A stretch of 64,000 nucleotides of DNA from CAYXFD01 sp964464175 (GCA_964464175.1 CAYXFD010000001.1:248001-312000), one strand, 5' to 3'; shown: positions 52,827 to 61,996, counted from the first letter of the stretch. Made by a program: numbers and translations. Notes: generated from the sequence alone by a model not told the origin.

Positions 52827-52872
52827 AACCTGGTGTAAGCAAGAGTAGGCTCTTGACCGAAGCCAGGTTTTT
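52827..52872 (+). other. Nested two-stem hairpin followed by T-run
   Basis: An outer 7-bp stem (52827-52833/52863-52869) encloses an inner 6-bp stem CAAGAG/CTCTTG (52840-52845/52850-52855), with unpaired strands between, and ends in five T at 52868-52872. It could be a back-up terminator of the subtilase transcript or a small structured RNA. Confidence 0.5.
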
Positions 52873-52932
52873 AGTCATACCAACCGGAACTTTTTCAATC
52901 TGAACAACAGCAATGAAAAGTCCAGAAGGGAG

Positions 52933-53388
52933 TTAGTTATCCTTTAAGACGTAGTCGTCATAGAGTTTTTCAAATTTGAGCTTATGACCGGCTTCTTCAG
53001 CAGCGAGTCTTGCGAATAACTTGCTCAGTTCTTCATCCTCTTCTGCAAAACGGTTTGCCAGATCACGATAAAGAAGATTAGCCTTATCCTCTCTTTGCAT
53101 GGCAATTAGAAGGATGTTGTGATAAGAATCGGGCTTAATATCTTCATCTGTGAGATAATCAACTACCTTTAAGTCTTTAACTGTTTTACTCCCAATTTCC
53201 GTGAAATTTTTCTGACGCATCTTTTCTAAGATCAGGATATGTCCTTTCTCCATATTCTCCAGTTCTTGCAGCATGGTTTTATAGGCTGTGAATTTCACCG
53301 ATTTCTGCAGATCATGATAAAAATCAACAGCTTCTCTTTCCCTTTCTACAGCAAAATCGAGTATTTTGTTAAATGTTATCTTATCCAT
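52933..53388 (-). CDS. Ferritin-like di-iron protein (second copy)
   Basis: 151 residues. Two halves with the ligand pattern EREREAVDFYHDL and ELENMEKGHILIL, then QREDKANLLYRDLA and LAAEEAGHKLKFEK, match a rubrerythrin-type four-helix bundle without a rubredoxin tail. It is about as long as the protein at 1815-2273 and clearly paralogous. AGGAGA precedes the ATG. It sits downstream of the rubredoxin terminator on the same strand, so it is probably transcribed separately but functionally tied to the oxidative-stress operon next door. Confidence 0.87.
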   Translation of the reverse strand: MDKITFNKILDFAVEREREAVDFYHDLQKSVKFTAYKTMLQELENMEKGHILILEKMRQKNFTEIGSKTVKDLKVVDYLTDEDIKPDSYHNILLIAMQREDKANLLYRDLANRFAEEDEELSKLFARLAAEEAGHKLKFEKLYDDYVLKDN

Positions 53389-53442
53389 TCATTATCTCCT
53401 ATCTTTCTCGCTCTGGTTACTTTATTGATATACCAGTAACTG

Positions 53443-53479
53443 AAAAAAAGGCTGTCCCGTTAAATCTAACAAGACAGCC
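53443..53479 (-). terminator. Intrinsic terminator after the rubredoxin gene
   Basis: Stem GGCTGTC/GACAGCC (53450-53456 with 53473-53479), with a small GTTA/TAAC stem inside the loop. On the minus strand it is followed by seven T residues (A7 at 53443-53449). It lies 10 bp beyond the rubredoxin stop and ends the mutM-to-rubredoxin operon. Confidence 0.88.
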
Positions 53480-53488
53480 AGGATCATT

Positions 53489-53632
53489 TTAGGCTTCATA
53501 AGGACTGAACATGTCTTTGCCTACACCGCAAACCGGACATGTATAATCCTCCGGCAGTTTTTCGAACGGAATATTATCATTCTCTACCGGATCATAAACG
53601 AAGCCACAAGCATCACAAATGTACTTTTGCAT
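53489..53632 (-). CDS. Rubredoxin
   Basis: 47 residues, slightly shorter than the usual 52-54. The two knuckles that hold one iron are YICDACGFVYDP (Cys6, Cys9) and YTCPVCGVGKDMF (Cys32, Cys35), with the typical aromatic and acidic residues between. GGAGG lies before the ATG. It is an electron carrier expected to serve the flavodiiron protein, superoxide reductase and rubrerythrin encoded just upstream. The 114-bp gap to rubrerythrin is the widest in the operon. Confidence 0.95.
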   Translation of the reverse strand: MQKYICDACGFVYDPVENDNIPFEKLPEDYTCPVCGVGKDMFSPYEA

Positions 53633-53746
53633 ATTACCTCCATGGTTTTTTATTAACTGAACAACTTCCCTTTAAAAAACTAAGGGGACACACTACTTTC
53701 CTCATTACCAAGAACTCTGTTGTCTATTGTTCGGAGACACAACGTC

Positions 53747-54337
53747 TTAGTAGTTTTCGATAAAGACCTGGAAATACTTTCTGTCATGTTTACAGACAGG
53801 ACATTCCTCCGGTGCTTCAGCACATTCCACTACATGACCGCAATTAGTGCATATCCATTGAACTTTACTCTCTTTGCGGAATATCTGTTCATTTAGTAAA
53901 TTTTTATGAAGCTTACGGTAGCGGGCTTCGTGTCGTTTTTCGACTAAAGCAACCAGCCGGAAGGTATCAGCGGCTTCTTTAAATCCTTCCTCTTCGGCTG
54001 TTTGGGCAAATGAAGGATAAAGATCTGACCATTCTTCATTTTCACCGGCGGCTGCATAAGCCAGGTTCTTGATAGTTTCAGGTGATAAAGCTGCCGGATA
54101 TGAAGCCTGAATTTCTACCGGCATACCCTCCAAACCATTCTTGATCAATTGTTTCAAAAACAGTTTGGCATGTTCTTTTTCGTTTTCAGCTGTCTCTAAA
54201 AAGATATCCGCAATCTGCAGATAACCCTGCTTTTTGGCGACAGAGGCATAGAAGGTATACCTCATTCTTGCCTGAGATTCTCCGGCAAAGGCTTTCATTA
54301 GGTTTTCAGCTGTCTTTGATTCTGCAAAAGGTATCAT
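53747..54337 (-). CDS. Rubrerythrin
   Basis: 196 residues from ATG 54337, chosen because AAGGAG lies six bases upstream; the longer frame overlaps the preceding gene. The di-iron domain shows AFAGESQARMRYTFYA, ETAENEKEHAKLF, AAAGENEEWSDLYPSFA and VALVEKRHEARYRKL. The C-terminal rubredoxin domain (about 155-190) has ICTNCGH and ECPVCKHDRKYF. Rubrerythrin reduces hydrogen peroxide using rubredoxin-delivered electrons. It follows superoxide reductase by 20 bp, matching the chemistry in which the peroxide made by that enzyme is removed next. Confidence 0.96.
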   Translation of the reverse strand: MIPFAESKTAENLMKAFAGESQARMRYTFYASVAKKQGYLQIADIFLETAENEKEHAKLFLKQLIKNGLEGMPVEIQASYPAALSPETIKNLAYAAAGENEEWSDLYPSFAQTAEEEGFKEAADTFRLVALVEKRHEARYRKLHKNLLNEQIFRKESKVQWICTNCGHVVECAEAPEECPVCKHDRKYFQVFIENY

Positions 54338-54357
54338 CAAGCACTCCTTCTTTTCAT

Positions 54358-54735
54358 TCATTTTTTCCACAAGCTGTGAATATTACAAAATTCACGCACT
54401 TCGGATATTTCATTTAATGCGACTGGAAATTCTGCCTGCGGCTTGTCTCCAGGTTTTAACTCGGCACGGTAAACCATCTTTGGGGTGAGAACCTCGATGA
54501 ATTTGATATGATGCTTTTCTTCCATCGGATGTTCTACTGACCCGACCTTAACCATAACACCCCCGTCTGTTTCTTCAACCACAGGAACATGTTTTTCCAA
54601 ACCCTGATCTTCTGTCTTTGCTGTAAGTTTTAACATATCCTGCCCACAGCAGACCAACGCCGGGCTTCCTTCCTGAACTATTTCAACGAGATTGTGACAT
54701 ATTTCACAGTAGTATAATTCTCTTAAAACGGTCAT
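54358..54735 (-). CDS. dfx: Desulfoferrodoxin-type superoxide reductase (class I)
   Basis: 125 residues. The N-terminal desulforedoxin domain binds one iron through C10, C13, C29 and C30 (YCEICHN, VCCGQDM). The catalytic Fe(His4Cys) site is visible as EKHVPV (with the nearby Glu and Lys), EHPMEEKHHI and CNIHSLWK. It reduces superoxide to peroxide without releasing oxygen, as anaerobes need. It is 13 bp downstream of ferritin and 20 bp upstream of rubrerythrin. Confidence 0.96.
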   Translation of the reverse strand: MTVLRELYYCEICHNLVEIVQEGSPALVCCGQDMLKLTAKTEDQGLEKHVPVVEETDGGVMVKVGSVEHPMEEKHHIKFIEVLTPKMVYRAELKPGDKPQAEFPVALNEISEVREFCNIHSLWKK

Positions 54736-54748
54736 TGTTACCTCCTGA

Positions 54749-55237
54749 TTATTTTCTGTTGGCTAATTCCCTGTCCAGCATGATGAGACCCATGCCGCTA
54801 TCTCCAATATAGGTAAATTTGTCGAGTATCCCCATTACGCTGGCTTCTTCTTCGACCTGTTCATCTACGAACCATCTGAGAAAGCTCGCGGTTGCATGCT
54901 CTTTCTCTTTGGCAGCTATTTCTACCAGTTTATTGATAGAGTCAGTTACTAACTGTTCATGTTCCAGTGCCAGTTCAAACAACTGTTTCACCGATTTAAA
55001 ATCACTTTTAGGCTGCTTGATGGCTTCCAAGATTACCCTTCCACCTTTGTCATTAATGAAATTATAGATCTTCATGGCATGAGTAAACTCCTCAGCCGAT
55101 TGAGCACGGAACCATTGAGCTATTCCGCCTAACCCGATCGAATCGGCATAGGCAGCCATAGAGAGATAAAGATACATGGCATAAAGCTCCTTGTTGAGCT
55201 GTCCGTTTAGTTGAGTTTCGATTTTCTTGTTGAACAT
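54749..55237 (-). CDS. ftnA: Bacterial non-heme ferritin
   Basis: 162 residues, normal FtnA length. Ferroxidase ligands appear in NKELYAMYLYLSMA, SAEEFTHAMKIYNFI and ALEHEQLVTDSIN, with the late FVDEQVEEEASV helix. It forms a 24-mer that stores iron, keeping it away from peroxide. GGAGG precedes the ATG. Placed between the flavodiiron and superoxide reductase genes, it is part of the oxidative-stress operon. Confidence 0.96.
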   Translation of the reverse strand: MFNKKIETQLNGQLNKELYAMYLYLSMAAYADSIGLGGIAQWFRAQSAEEFTHAMKIYNFINDKGGRVILEAIKQPKSDFKSVKQLFELALEHEQLVTDSINKLVEIAAKEKEHATASFLRWFVDEQVEEEASVMGILDKFTYIGDSGMGLIMLDRELANRK

Positions 55238-55269
55238 AAATCCTCCTTTAATTTCAACGTCTTATTTAT

Positions 55270-56436
55270 TTACTTCTGTATTAATCGGGAGATATCGTTT
55301 GTTATCTCATCAAGCCTGTCCTGATCGGGTACATATTGCACCTTTATCGCAGGCAGGAGTTCATACTTACAATTTTCAAATTCTTTCTCTATGATCCCTA
55401 TGCTCTGTCCTCCCCAGCCGTAAGAACCGAAGGCCAACGAAATCCTGTCGGGAGGTGCTAAACCTTTGAGATAAGTCAAAAACGCTGAGACTGTCGGGAG
55501 GATGTTATTATTTAGGGTTGGTGAGCCCAGACAGAGATATTGGGCATCGATCAGGGATGTCATGATATCAGAGATATGGTTTGCTTGCAGATTCAGCATT
55601 TCCACAGGGATGTGATTGAGTTCAAACCCTTGCATTATTGCGTAGGCTATCTTTTCTGTTGATTTCCACATTGTGTCATAAACAATAACTGCTTTTCTTT
55701 CGGTTTCGTTTCCTGCCCATTTTGCATACCTACGTTTTATCTCGCCAATATTTTTTCGCCATATCAGACCGTGACTCGGAGCTATCAGATCAAGAGAAAG
55801 AGAATCGACAACAGGAAGGATTTTTTGTACCTGCTTCCCATAAGGTAAGACAATGTTGGCATAATACTTCTTAGCCTCTTCATAAACGATACCGATAGGA
55901 AGTTCATCGTCAAAACGTTCGGTAGAAGATATGTGTTGCCCGAAAGCATCGTTAGAGAAAAGAATTCTGTCGTCGGGTGAGTAGGTTACCATGTTATCAG
56001 GCCAGTGAACCATCGGGGTATGGACAAATTGAAACTTTCTCCCACCGATTTCAACTGTTTCATTGTTCTGCACGACCCGGAAATTCCAGTCTTTCTTATA
56101 GTGTAATCTTAGTCCTTTTTCTCCATTTGGGGAAGTGATAATAACAATGTTAGGATTCATTTCTACTAATCTGGGTAATGACCCTGAATGATCCATTTCA
56201 ACGTGATTCTGAATAATGAAATCAATCTTTCGGGGGTCAATAATTCTGGCGATTCTGGAGATTAACTGATCGTAGAGAGGAGTCTTCACACTATCTATCA
56301 GTATATTCTTTTCACCCCTGATCAGATAAGCATTATAGGAAGAACCCCGCTGGGTAAGGTAACCGTGAAAGTTTCTCAGGTCCCAGTCTATACCCCCGAC
56401 CCAATAAACATTTTTCTTGATCTCAACCGGTAACAT
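55270..56436 (-). CDS. fprA: Flavodiiron protein (A-type flavoprotein, oxygen reductase)
   Basis: 388 residues from ATG 56436 (AAGGAG upstream), overlapping the mutM stop by one base as TAATG. The N-terminal beta-lactamase-like domain carries the di-iron ligands: NHVEMDHSGSL (H-x-E-x-D-H), HTPMVHWPDNM, FSNDAFGQH and SHGLIW. A flavodoxin domain starts near 250 (AVIVYDTMWKSTEKIA), with FMN loops GSPTLNNN and GSYGWGGQS. Such proteins reduce O2 to water, or NO, with rubredoxin as donor. Confidence 0.96.
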   Translation of the reverse strand: MLPVEIKKNVYWVGGIDWDLRNFHGYLTQRGSSYNAYLIRGEKNILIDSVKTPLYDQLISRIARIIDPRKIDFIIQNHVEMDHSGSLPRLVEMNPNIVIITSPNGEKGLRLHYKKDWNFRVVQNNETVEIGGRKFQFVHTPMVHWPDNMVTYSPDDRILFSNDAFGQHISSTERFDDELPIGIVYEEAKKYYANIVLPYGKQVQKILPVVDSLSLDLIAPSHGLIWRKNIGEIKRRYAKWAGNETERKAVIVYDTMWKSTEKIAYAIMQGFELNHIPVEMLNLQANHISDIMTSLIDAQYLCLGSPTLNNNILPTVSAFLTYLKGLAPPDRISLAFGSYGWGGQSIGIIEKEFENCKYELLPAIKVQYVPDQDRLDEITNDISRLIQK

Positions 56437-57248
56437 TATACTTCTTTCTCCTTTTGACATTTCGGGCAGTGGAAAGTTGATCTGCCACTTGATTTAGTTC
56501 TCTTCACCTGATGTCCGCATAAACACTTGTCTTTCCCATAGATCTTAAGAAAATTCTGGAAAGACCCTGTCTTATTATCAATTCGTCTATAGTCTGAAAT
56601 ACTTGTCCCATTATGCTCTAAAGCTATTTTTAATATCTGCCGGGTTTTTGTCACGAGAAGTCTGATCTCCTTTTCGGTGATAGTGTTGGCAGCCCGGTGT
56701 GGGGATATCCCACAGGCAAACAATATCTCATTAACATAGATATTTCCTAAGCCGGCAACTGCTCGTTGATCGAGCAGGAAACTTTTGATTGAAGACTTTC
56801 TTCTTTCTAACAGTTGTTTAAGGGTTCCGTAATTAAAATCTGGTGATAGAGGCTCACAACCGAGTCTGCAAAGAATCTCGTGGCGGTTATCCCTGTTCAG
56901 GATATGAATGGTACCAAATGTTCTCACATCATCAAACATAAGCTTTGTTTTATCTGCAAAAGTGATGATTGCTCTGGTATGCTTAGCCGAAGGGTCAGTA
57001 AGATCAGCTAAAATCAGCTTACCGGTCATTCTTAAGTGGATTATCAAATCACAATTCCTGTCGGTAGCTATTATTATATACTTCCCCCGGCGCGAGATCT
57101 CATTTATAGCACCGAGTTTACCCAAATCCAGACTTTCATCTGCATAAATGGTGTTTTTTCGGTATTCTTCAATATGCGCAATGGTCTTGCCAATAATGCT
57201 TTTATTCAGTTCAACAACTATCGTTTCGACTTCCGGTAATTCAGGCAT
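56436..57248 (-). CDS. mutM: Formamidopyrimidine-DNA glycosylase
   Basis: 270 residues from ATG 57248 (GAGGAG upstream), the usual length. The catalytic N-terminal proline and glutamate are in MPELPEVETI; RLVIHL-like LIIHLRMTGKL holds the domain core, and AGLGNIYVNEILF the helix-two-turn-helix. The C-terminal zinc finger is CLCGHQV to FHCPKCQ. It excises 8-oxoguanine and other oxidised purines. As first gene of an oxygen-defence operon it links DNA repair with detoxification. Confidence 0.97.
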   Translation of the reverse strand: MPELPEVETIVVELNKSIIGKTIAHIEEYRKNTIYADESLDLGKLGAINEISRRGKYIIIATDRNCDLIIHLRMTGKLILADLTDPSAKHTRAIITFADKTKLMFDDVRTFGTIHILNRDNRHEILCRLGCEPLSPDFNYGTLKQLLERRKSSIKSFLLDQRAVAGLGNIYVNEILFACGISPHRAANTITEKEIRLLVTKTRQILKIALEHNGTSISDYRRIDNKTGSFQNFLKIYGKDKCLCGHQVKRTKSSGRSTFHCPKCQKEKEV

Positions 57249-57288
57249 CTTCTCCTCTTTCAATCCACTGTTAATCTATTCTTTTCTA

Positions 57289-57318
57289 ATAACATAACTC
57301 CCTTTTATAAACTGTCAA
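57289..57318 (-). promoter_or_regulatory. Sigma-70-type promoter of the mutM-rubredoxin operon
   Basis: Minus strand: TTGACA (57313-57318), 18-bp spacer, TGTTAT (57289-57294). The leader to ATG 57248 would be about 35 nt. No PerR- or OxyR-type operator could be recognised. Confidence 0.5.
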
Positions 57319-57456
57319 AAGAAAAAGGATCAAGGAAAGGGTGAACCGGTAAAGGGGGATAATGAGCATTTCAGTTAACCAGAAGGCATTAGAAGGTAAT
57401 CATAGTTATTCGCTTGACGATGATGGTACCCTGAAAGCTGCCTATATCTGTCTTCT

Positions 57457-60147
57457 CTAATCACTGAAATTTGCAGAATCTTTCATTGTTTGCAGGGTTT
57501 CTATATACTCGGGAATAATATCATGGGGATCTTCCTTTCTCAATTTTTCCAGTATCTCTATCCCTCTATCATATAACTGATAATCTACGGAAGCAAGATA
57601 GATATAGCTTATCAATTCCGATGAATATATTTTGTTATCTATTGCCCGGTTAAAAACATCAAAGGCAGCATCAATCGAGTCTCTTTCCAGGTGAATATAA
57701 GCAGCCTGAATATATAGATTCAGGTCGCGTGGGGTTAAGGTCATGATCTTTTCGATGGTGATCAGCGCTTCTTCCAAGTCTCCGGCATCAAGATATAGTT
57801 GTGCTAATCCAGGTAAAAATCTCTCGTTATTTTGAATGAATCTGATAGCTTTTTCCATGTAATGAGCAGCTCTGCTCAAATTGCCCTGTTGATGGTAATA
57901 GCTGGAAACCCTCATAAAGGCAGCACCATAATTTGTTATGAGTTTTCTGTGATTGTCGTCCTTATAGACTTCATCTTCAAAAATACTGCGATAGGAATAG
58001 ATCTCTTCAATATTCATCTTTAGCCTTTCCAGATAAATCTGGTCGGTTGATCTGGTGGGAACAAGCCTGTTAACCATACCTTCATTCCTCAGGTTATTCT
58101 GAAAGACTATTTCATCAGCGATAGTTACTGCAAAATAGATCGGTCTTCTGCCGTAATTATCCCTTACAATCTGAATGGCTGAAAAGTCTTTGATAAACAT
58201 GACTCTGTTTCCCTCTAAAATGACACTGAAATTGTCAGCAGGATTTGGACTATTGAATCCTATTGCTCTGGTTCGTTCAACTCTCATCGGTCTCAAATTA
58301 TCGATCTGCTCGTCCGGAAGAGAGAAATGTATCCCTTCCAGGTCTCTTAACTGCTTGATATACCAGGGAGTGTTGAGAAGACTGAGATTGGCGACGGAAA
58401 CATCGGGACGGATACCCTTCAACTGAGTTCTTTTATATTCCAAGGCTGCTGCAATAGCTGCTTCGGTTTTTTCGTCGGGATATACATCCTTCGCCGGATA
58501 ACTATTCTCAAAAGAATAGGGATCAGCCACTGCCTGGGCATACCAGAGAGGAAAGGTGTCATTATCACCGTGAGTGAATATTATTGCATTTTCTTCGAGA
58601 CTGTTCAGGAAATTCAAACCATAATCGAGGGCAACAAATTCCTTTGAGCGGTCATGAATAAAGTACTGAGAAGCAAAGTTAATAATGGGAAGTGAGATAA
58701 GAATAACCGCTACGAGCGGTAGAATTCTCTTCCTCTGTTCTTTGAGATGGCTGATAAGCCAAACAGAGCCGATCGACATCCAGACAGCCCAGAGGTAGTA
58801 GCCCGAGACAAAGAAATAATCTCGTTCTCTAACTTCTCCGTCCGACAGATTCATGACAAAGATCATAGCCAGAGAGCTCATCAGAAAGAAAGAAAACAGG
58901 TAGATAAATGAGTGCTTGTTTTTCTTGATTTGGTAGTAGATACCGCCCAGACCTAAGAAGACTACTATCACTTTTCCCAGATTAGCGATCACTTGTGGAG
59001 AGATACTAAGCCATCTCCCTATTGTTTCTGCATGAAAGAACTGCCAGAAGAGGTAACGGATAAAATGGTGATTAATCTGATAGAAAAGGGTAGCTCTTCT
59101 TTCAATAAAACTGGAAACTCCATATTGACGGCGCAAAACATAGTCAGAGAAAAGTTCCAGATTGTGGGGATGTCCTTCGTTGATAAAGGGTCTTAACTCC
59201 GAACGGACGAAGAGATAGAGATGAGGAGTCAGGGCAATGAACATGAAAGCCAATCCCCAGAGCCATACCTTGAGAGGTATTCTGTCTCTTAAATAGAAAT
59301 AAGCGAGCAGGCAGAAAAAGAAAGCAGTAACGATCTTTGCCATATCGGGAATCTGAAGTTCCTTACTAACCTGAATAAAGCTGAAATACAGAATAAGCCC
59401 CAGGATGAAGAAAAGGACAAATCTGATCCAGAATTTGCTGGTTTTGATTGTTTGGAGCAACAGTGGATAGATTACGATGAAAAGTACTGCCGGTAGGATC
59501 TGCAGTGATGTCTGATGGATACTGAAACCGATAAAAAAGGCATAAATGATCAATAAAAGATAGTTTTGATGTGAATACTCACGGGTTTTCTCTACCCAGA
59601 CAAGAGTCAGCCAGATAACGAAATTGATTATCAAATCCCGGCCCGGATAAACAGAAGCTTCTACGGCATTATTCCAAAAAGTAAAGGAAAAGGCGGTATA
59701 GAGAGCTGCTATTATTCCGGCGAGATGAATAAGGTACTTGTTCTCATTGAGCATCGAGACGAATTTTACAGTGAATAGGTAGGTAAACATGACTGCCAGA
59801 GCAGCCATGATCCCTGAAAGAGAATTGACCACCAGAGCATGGGGAAGATCAAAGCCCAAGATCACCGCAAATCTGCCCAGAAGAATATAAAAGGGATTTC
59901 CGGGAGGATGGGGAACTCCTAAGATACTGCTGCAGGTTATATACTCCCCAACATCCCAAAAAGCTAAAGAACGGTTCTGGGTCATCCAGTATATGATCAA
60001 AGTGAAAGTAAAGACCAGAAAGGCGATCAGTGAATTTGCTTTCTGATTGACAATTTTACGGGGACGCATGCTCTGCTGGAAATCATATAAAGTTTCGTCA
60101 ATGCCCCTTGACGGTGTTTTCATCTTTATTCTGCTATTCGATTTCAT
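57457..60147 (-). CDS. DUF2723 (GT117-type) membrane protein with C-terminal TPR repeats
   Basis: 896 residues. After a basic N-terminus, about eleven to thirteen membrane helices begin near residue 38. The conserved first loop YITCSSILGVPHPPGNPFYILLGR, with DVGEY before it, marks DUF2723, classed with C-type glycosyltransferases of the protein mannosyltransferase kind. A soluble part from about residue 500 contains THGDNDTFPLWYAQ, and the last 150 residues are TPR-like helical repeats (AAHYMEKAIRFIQNNERFLPG region). It probably transfers sugars to exported proteins. Start ATG 60147 has GAGG eight bases before it. The amidohydrolase lies upstream on the same strand, 127 bp away. Confidence 0.85.
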   Translation of the reverse strand: MKSNSRIKMKTPSRGIDETLYDFQQSMRPRKIVNQKANSLIAFLVFTFTLIIYWMTQNRSLAFWDVGEYITCSSILGVPHPPGNPFYILLGRFAVILGFDLPHALVVNSLSGIMAALAVMFTYLFTVKFVSMLNENKYLIHLAGIIAALYTAFSFTFWNNAVEASVYPGRDLIINFVIWLTLVWVEKTREYSHQNYLLLIIYAFFIGFSIHQTSLQILPAVLFIVIYPLLLQTIKTSKFWIRFVLFFILGLILYFSFIQVSKELQIPDMAKIVTAFFFCLLAYFYLRDRIPLKVWLWGLAFMFIALTPHLYLFVRSELRPFINEGHPHNLELFSDYVLRRQYGVSSFIERRATLFYQINHHFIRYLFWQFFHAETIGRWLSISPQVIANLGKVIVVFLGLGGIYYQIKKNKHSFIYLFSFFLMSSLAMIFVMNLSDGEVRERDYFFVSGYYLWAVWMSIGSVWLISHLKEQRKRILPLVAVILISLPIINFASQYFIHDRSKEFVALDYGLNFLNSLEENAIIFTHGDNDTFPLWYAQAVADPYSFENSYPAKDVYPDEKTEAAIAAALEYKRTQLKGIRPDVSVANLSLLNTPWYIKQLRDLEGIHFSLPDEQIDNLRPMRVERTRAIGFNSPNPADNFSVILEGNRVMFIKDFSAIQIVRDNYGRRPIYFAVTIADEIVFQNNLRNEGMVNRLVPTRSTDQIYLERLKMNIEEIYSYRSIFEDEVYKDDNHRKLITNYGAAFMRVSSYYHQQGNLSRAAHYMEKAIRFIQNNERFLPGLAQLYLDAGDLEEALITIEKIMTLTPRDLNLYIQAAYIHLERDSIDAAFDVFNRAIDNKIYSSELISYIYLASVDYQLYDRGIEILEKLRKEDPHDIIPEYIETLQTMKDSANFSD

Positions 60148-60274
60148 CGATACCTCGTACCATGGAGACACTTCATTCCGGGGAAGAGGTCTCTTTAGAT
60201 TTTATCATTTCATCATTGATTACATCTTTGAAAACGGTTGAAAAGTTGTCAATAAAGGTTATCTCTCTATATCT

Positions 60275-61996
60275 TCAGAAGGCGAGTTCGTTGTAAACTA
60301 TCCTGCCGTTGATCATGGTCAAATAGCTCTTTGCTTCCAGCCAATACTCCGGCGGCTGCTGACGATAATCGTCAATAACGATCAAATCGGCTGCTTTTCC
60401 GATAGTCAGCGAGCCCAAGGTTTTATGACTAAGGGAGCCAAGAGCTGCTCCGTAGGTGTAGCCGTGCAGCGCTTGCTCTGTTGTCAGTCTCTGATGAGGA
60501 GTCCAGCTATCCCTGAGAGGATCAAGGTCAGCTTTCCGGGTCAGGGCACAATAGATCCCCCAAAAGGGGTTTATCTCGGCAATAGGAGCATCGGAACCAA
60601 AACCGGTAAGGCAGTTGAGTGAGAACAGCTCTGCCAAAGGGTAGGCGATATCTCTCAGGGAAGAGGGAAGGCTTTCTATCAGGGTAATGTCAAAACTGAT
60701 ATGATACGGCTGTAATGAACAATAGATACCTCGTTCTTTGATTCTGCATCGGTCATGAGCATCAATAAACTGCAGGTGTTCCAGCCGGATAAGAGGGGAG
60801 ACCTTTTCCCCTTTAGGATAGAGTTCATCAATCAGATTAAGGAAGATCTTCGTACTGAGGTCACCGATAGAATGAACACTTAATCCGAGACCGTTATTTT
60901 TGCATTTCAGGATCAACTCCCGCAGCTCATTCTCTTCCAACAATAAAGAAGCAGAAGTTGAGTTATTACCATCTATAGCTGTTGATAATAATGCCGTAGA
61001 TGATCCGAGAGAACCATCAAGAAAGGTCTTTATCGTTCCGAATCTCCGGAAATCACTGCCGGAATAGGAGATAAGCTTATCGGCTATCACTTCCTCTATA
61101 TCTTCGTCATAGATATGCCAGCAAACCCTCAGCTTATGGTCAAAGATATCCCTGAATGCCTGATAGTTGTTATAATTCTCCATGCAATGAAGCCCGGTTA
61201 TTCCGTAACGGTAGATCTTTTTCAGGGCAGCAGGAAGAGCGGAGGTGATATTTGTCTTTACGGAGTGAGGAGCTATATTTTTCTTCAGGTAATCGGTTAA
61301 CAGAGTCCAGGCTTTTTCGAAGAGAAAGCCGTCAGGTTCTCCATTGCTGAATCTGCCGATCTTTCCCCCGGCAGGGTCTGGAGTCATTCTGTCTATCCCG
61401 ATCAGATTTAAAGCAGCTGAGTTACAGCATCTTGTATGATAGTCTTTGCTTTGGATAACAAGCGGGAAGTCCGGAGAGATAGAATCGAGAAAACGGATAT
61501 CTAAGTCCCCGTAGTCCTTAATCTTGTGTTTCTCGAGATTGTAGCAGTAAATCCATTCGGTTTCATTAAGCTTTCGGGCCGGAGGATTATCTGCTTCCAT
61601 ACCGGCATTAATATTAGCAGCAGCCGCTGAAGCGGAAGAGGTTTTTAACAGGTGAGTTTCGATCAGGTCTTTGATATCTTTCAGGGAGGCAGCGTTTTTG
61701 AGTTCAACCCCTCTCTCTGTTTTCAGATATTCGAAAAAATGGGTATGATTATCAATGAAGCCGGGAAGCAGCATTCTTCCCTTCAGGTCAATTCGCAGGG
61801 TTTTACCGTCAGTGTGCTCTTCCAGCAGCTGCCGGGTCTCTCCGATATCCCTTATTTTACTGTTTTCAACTAATAAAGCTGTGGGGAGTCTGTTACCGGA
61901 AAGTTTTGATTTCTCTCCAGGCTCATCATAATTGCGGGAAGAACAAGCAGCAGGTTCCATGGTCTTGATCAAACCATTATGGAAAAGTGTCTTCAT
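60275..61996 (-). CDS. Amidohydrolase family 3 protein, second copy
   Basis: 573 residues, paralogous to the protein at 17883-19418 but with insertions near residues 20-45 and 110-135. The metal motifs recur: LLPGFIDNHTHFFEYL (HxH), SVHSIGDLSTKIFL (His), RLEHLQFID (His) and GFGSDAPIAEINPFWG (Asp); the C-terminal GKAADLIVIDDYR closes the sandwich. No signal peptide is seen. The substrate is unknown. It lies between clpX and the DUF2723 gene on the same strand. Confidence 0.86.
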   Translation of the reverse strand: MKTLFHNGLIKTMEPAACSSRNYDEPGEKSKLSGNRLPTALLVENSKIRDIGETRQLLEEHTDGKTLRIDLKGRMLLPGFIDNHTHFFEYLKTERGVELKNAASLKDIKDLIETHLLKTSSASAAAANINAGMEADNPPARKLNETEWIYCYNLEKHKIKDYGDLDIRFLDSISPDFPLVIQSKDYHTRCCNSAALNLIGIDRMTPDPAGGKIGRFSNGEPDGFLFEKAWTLLTDYLKKNIAPHSVKTNITSALPAALKKIYRYGITGLHCMENYNNYQAFRDIFDHKLRVCWHIYDEDIEEVIADKLISYSGSDFRRFGTIKTFLDGSLGSSTALLSTAIDGNNSTSASLLLEENELRELILKCKNNGLGLSVHSIGDLSTKIFLNLIDELYPKGEKVSPLIRLEHLQFIDAHDRCRIKERGIYCSLQPYHISFDITLIESLPSSLRDIAYPLAELFSLNCLTGFGSDAPIAEINPFWGIYCALTRKADLDPLRDSWTPHQRLTTEQALHGYTYGAALGSLSHKTLGSLTIGKAADLIVIDDYRQQPPEYWLEAKSYLTMINGRIVYNELAF

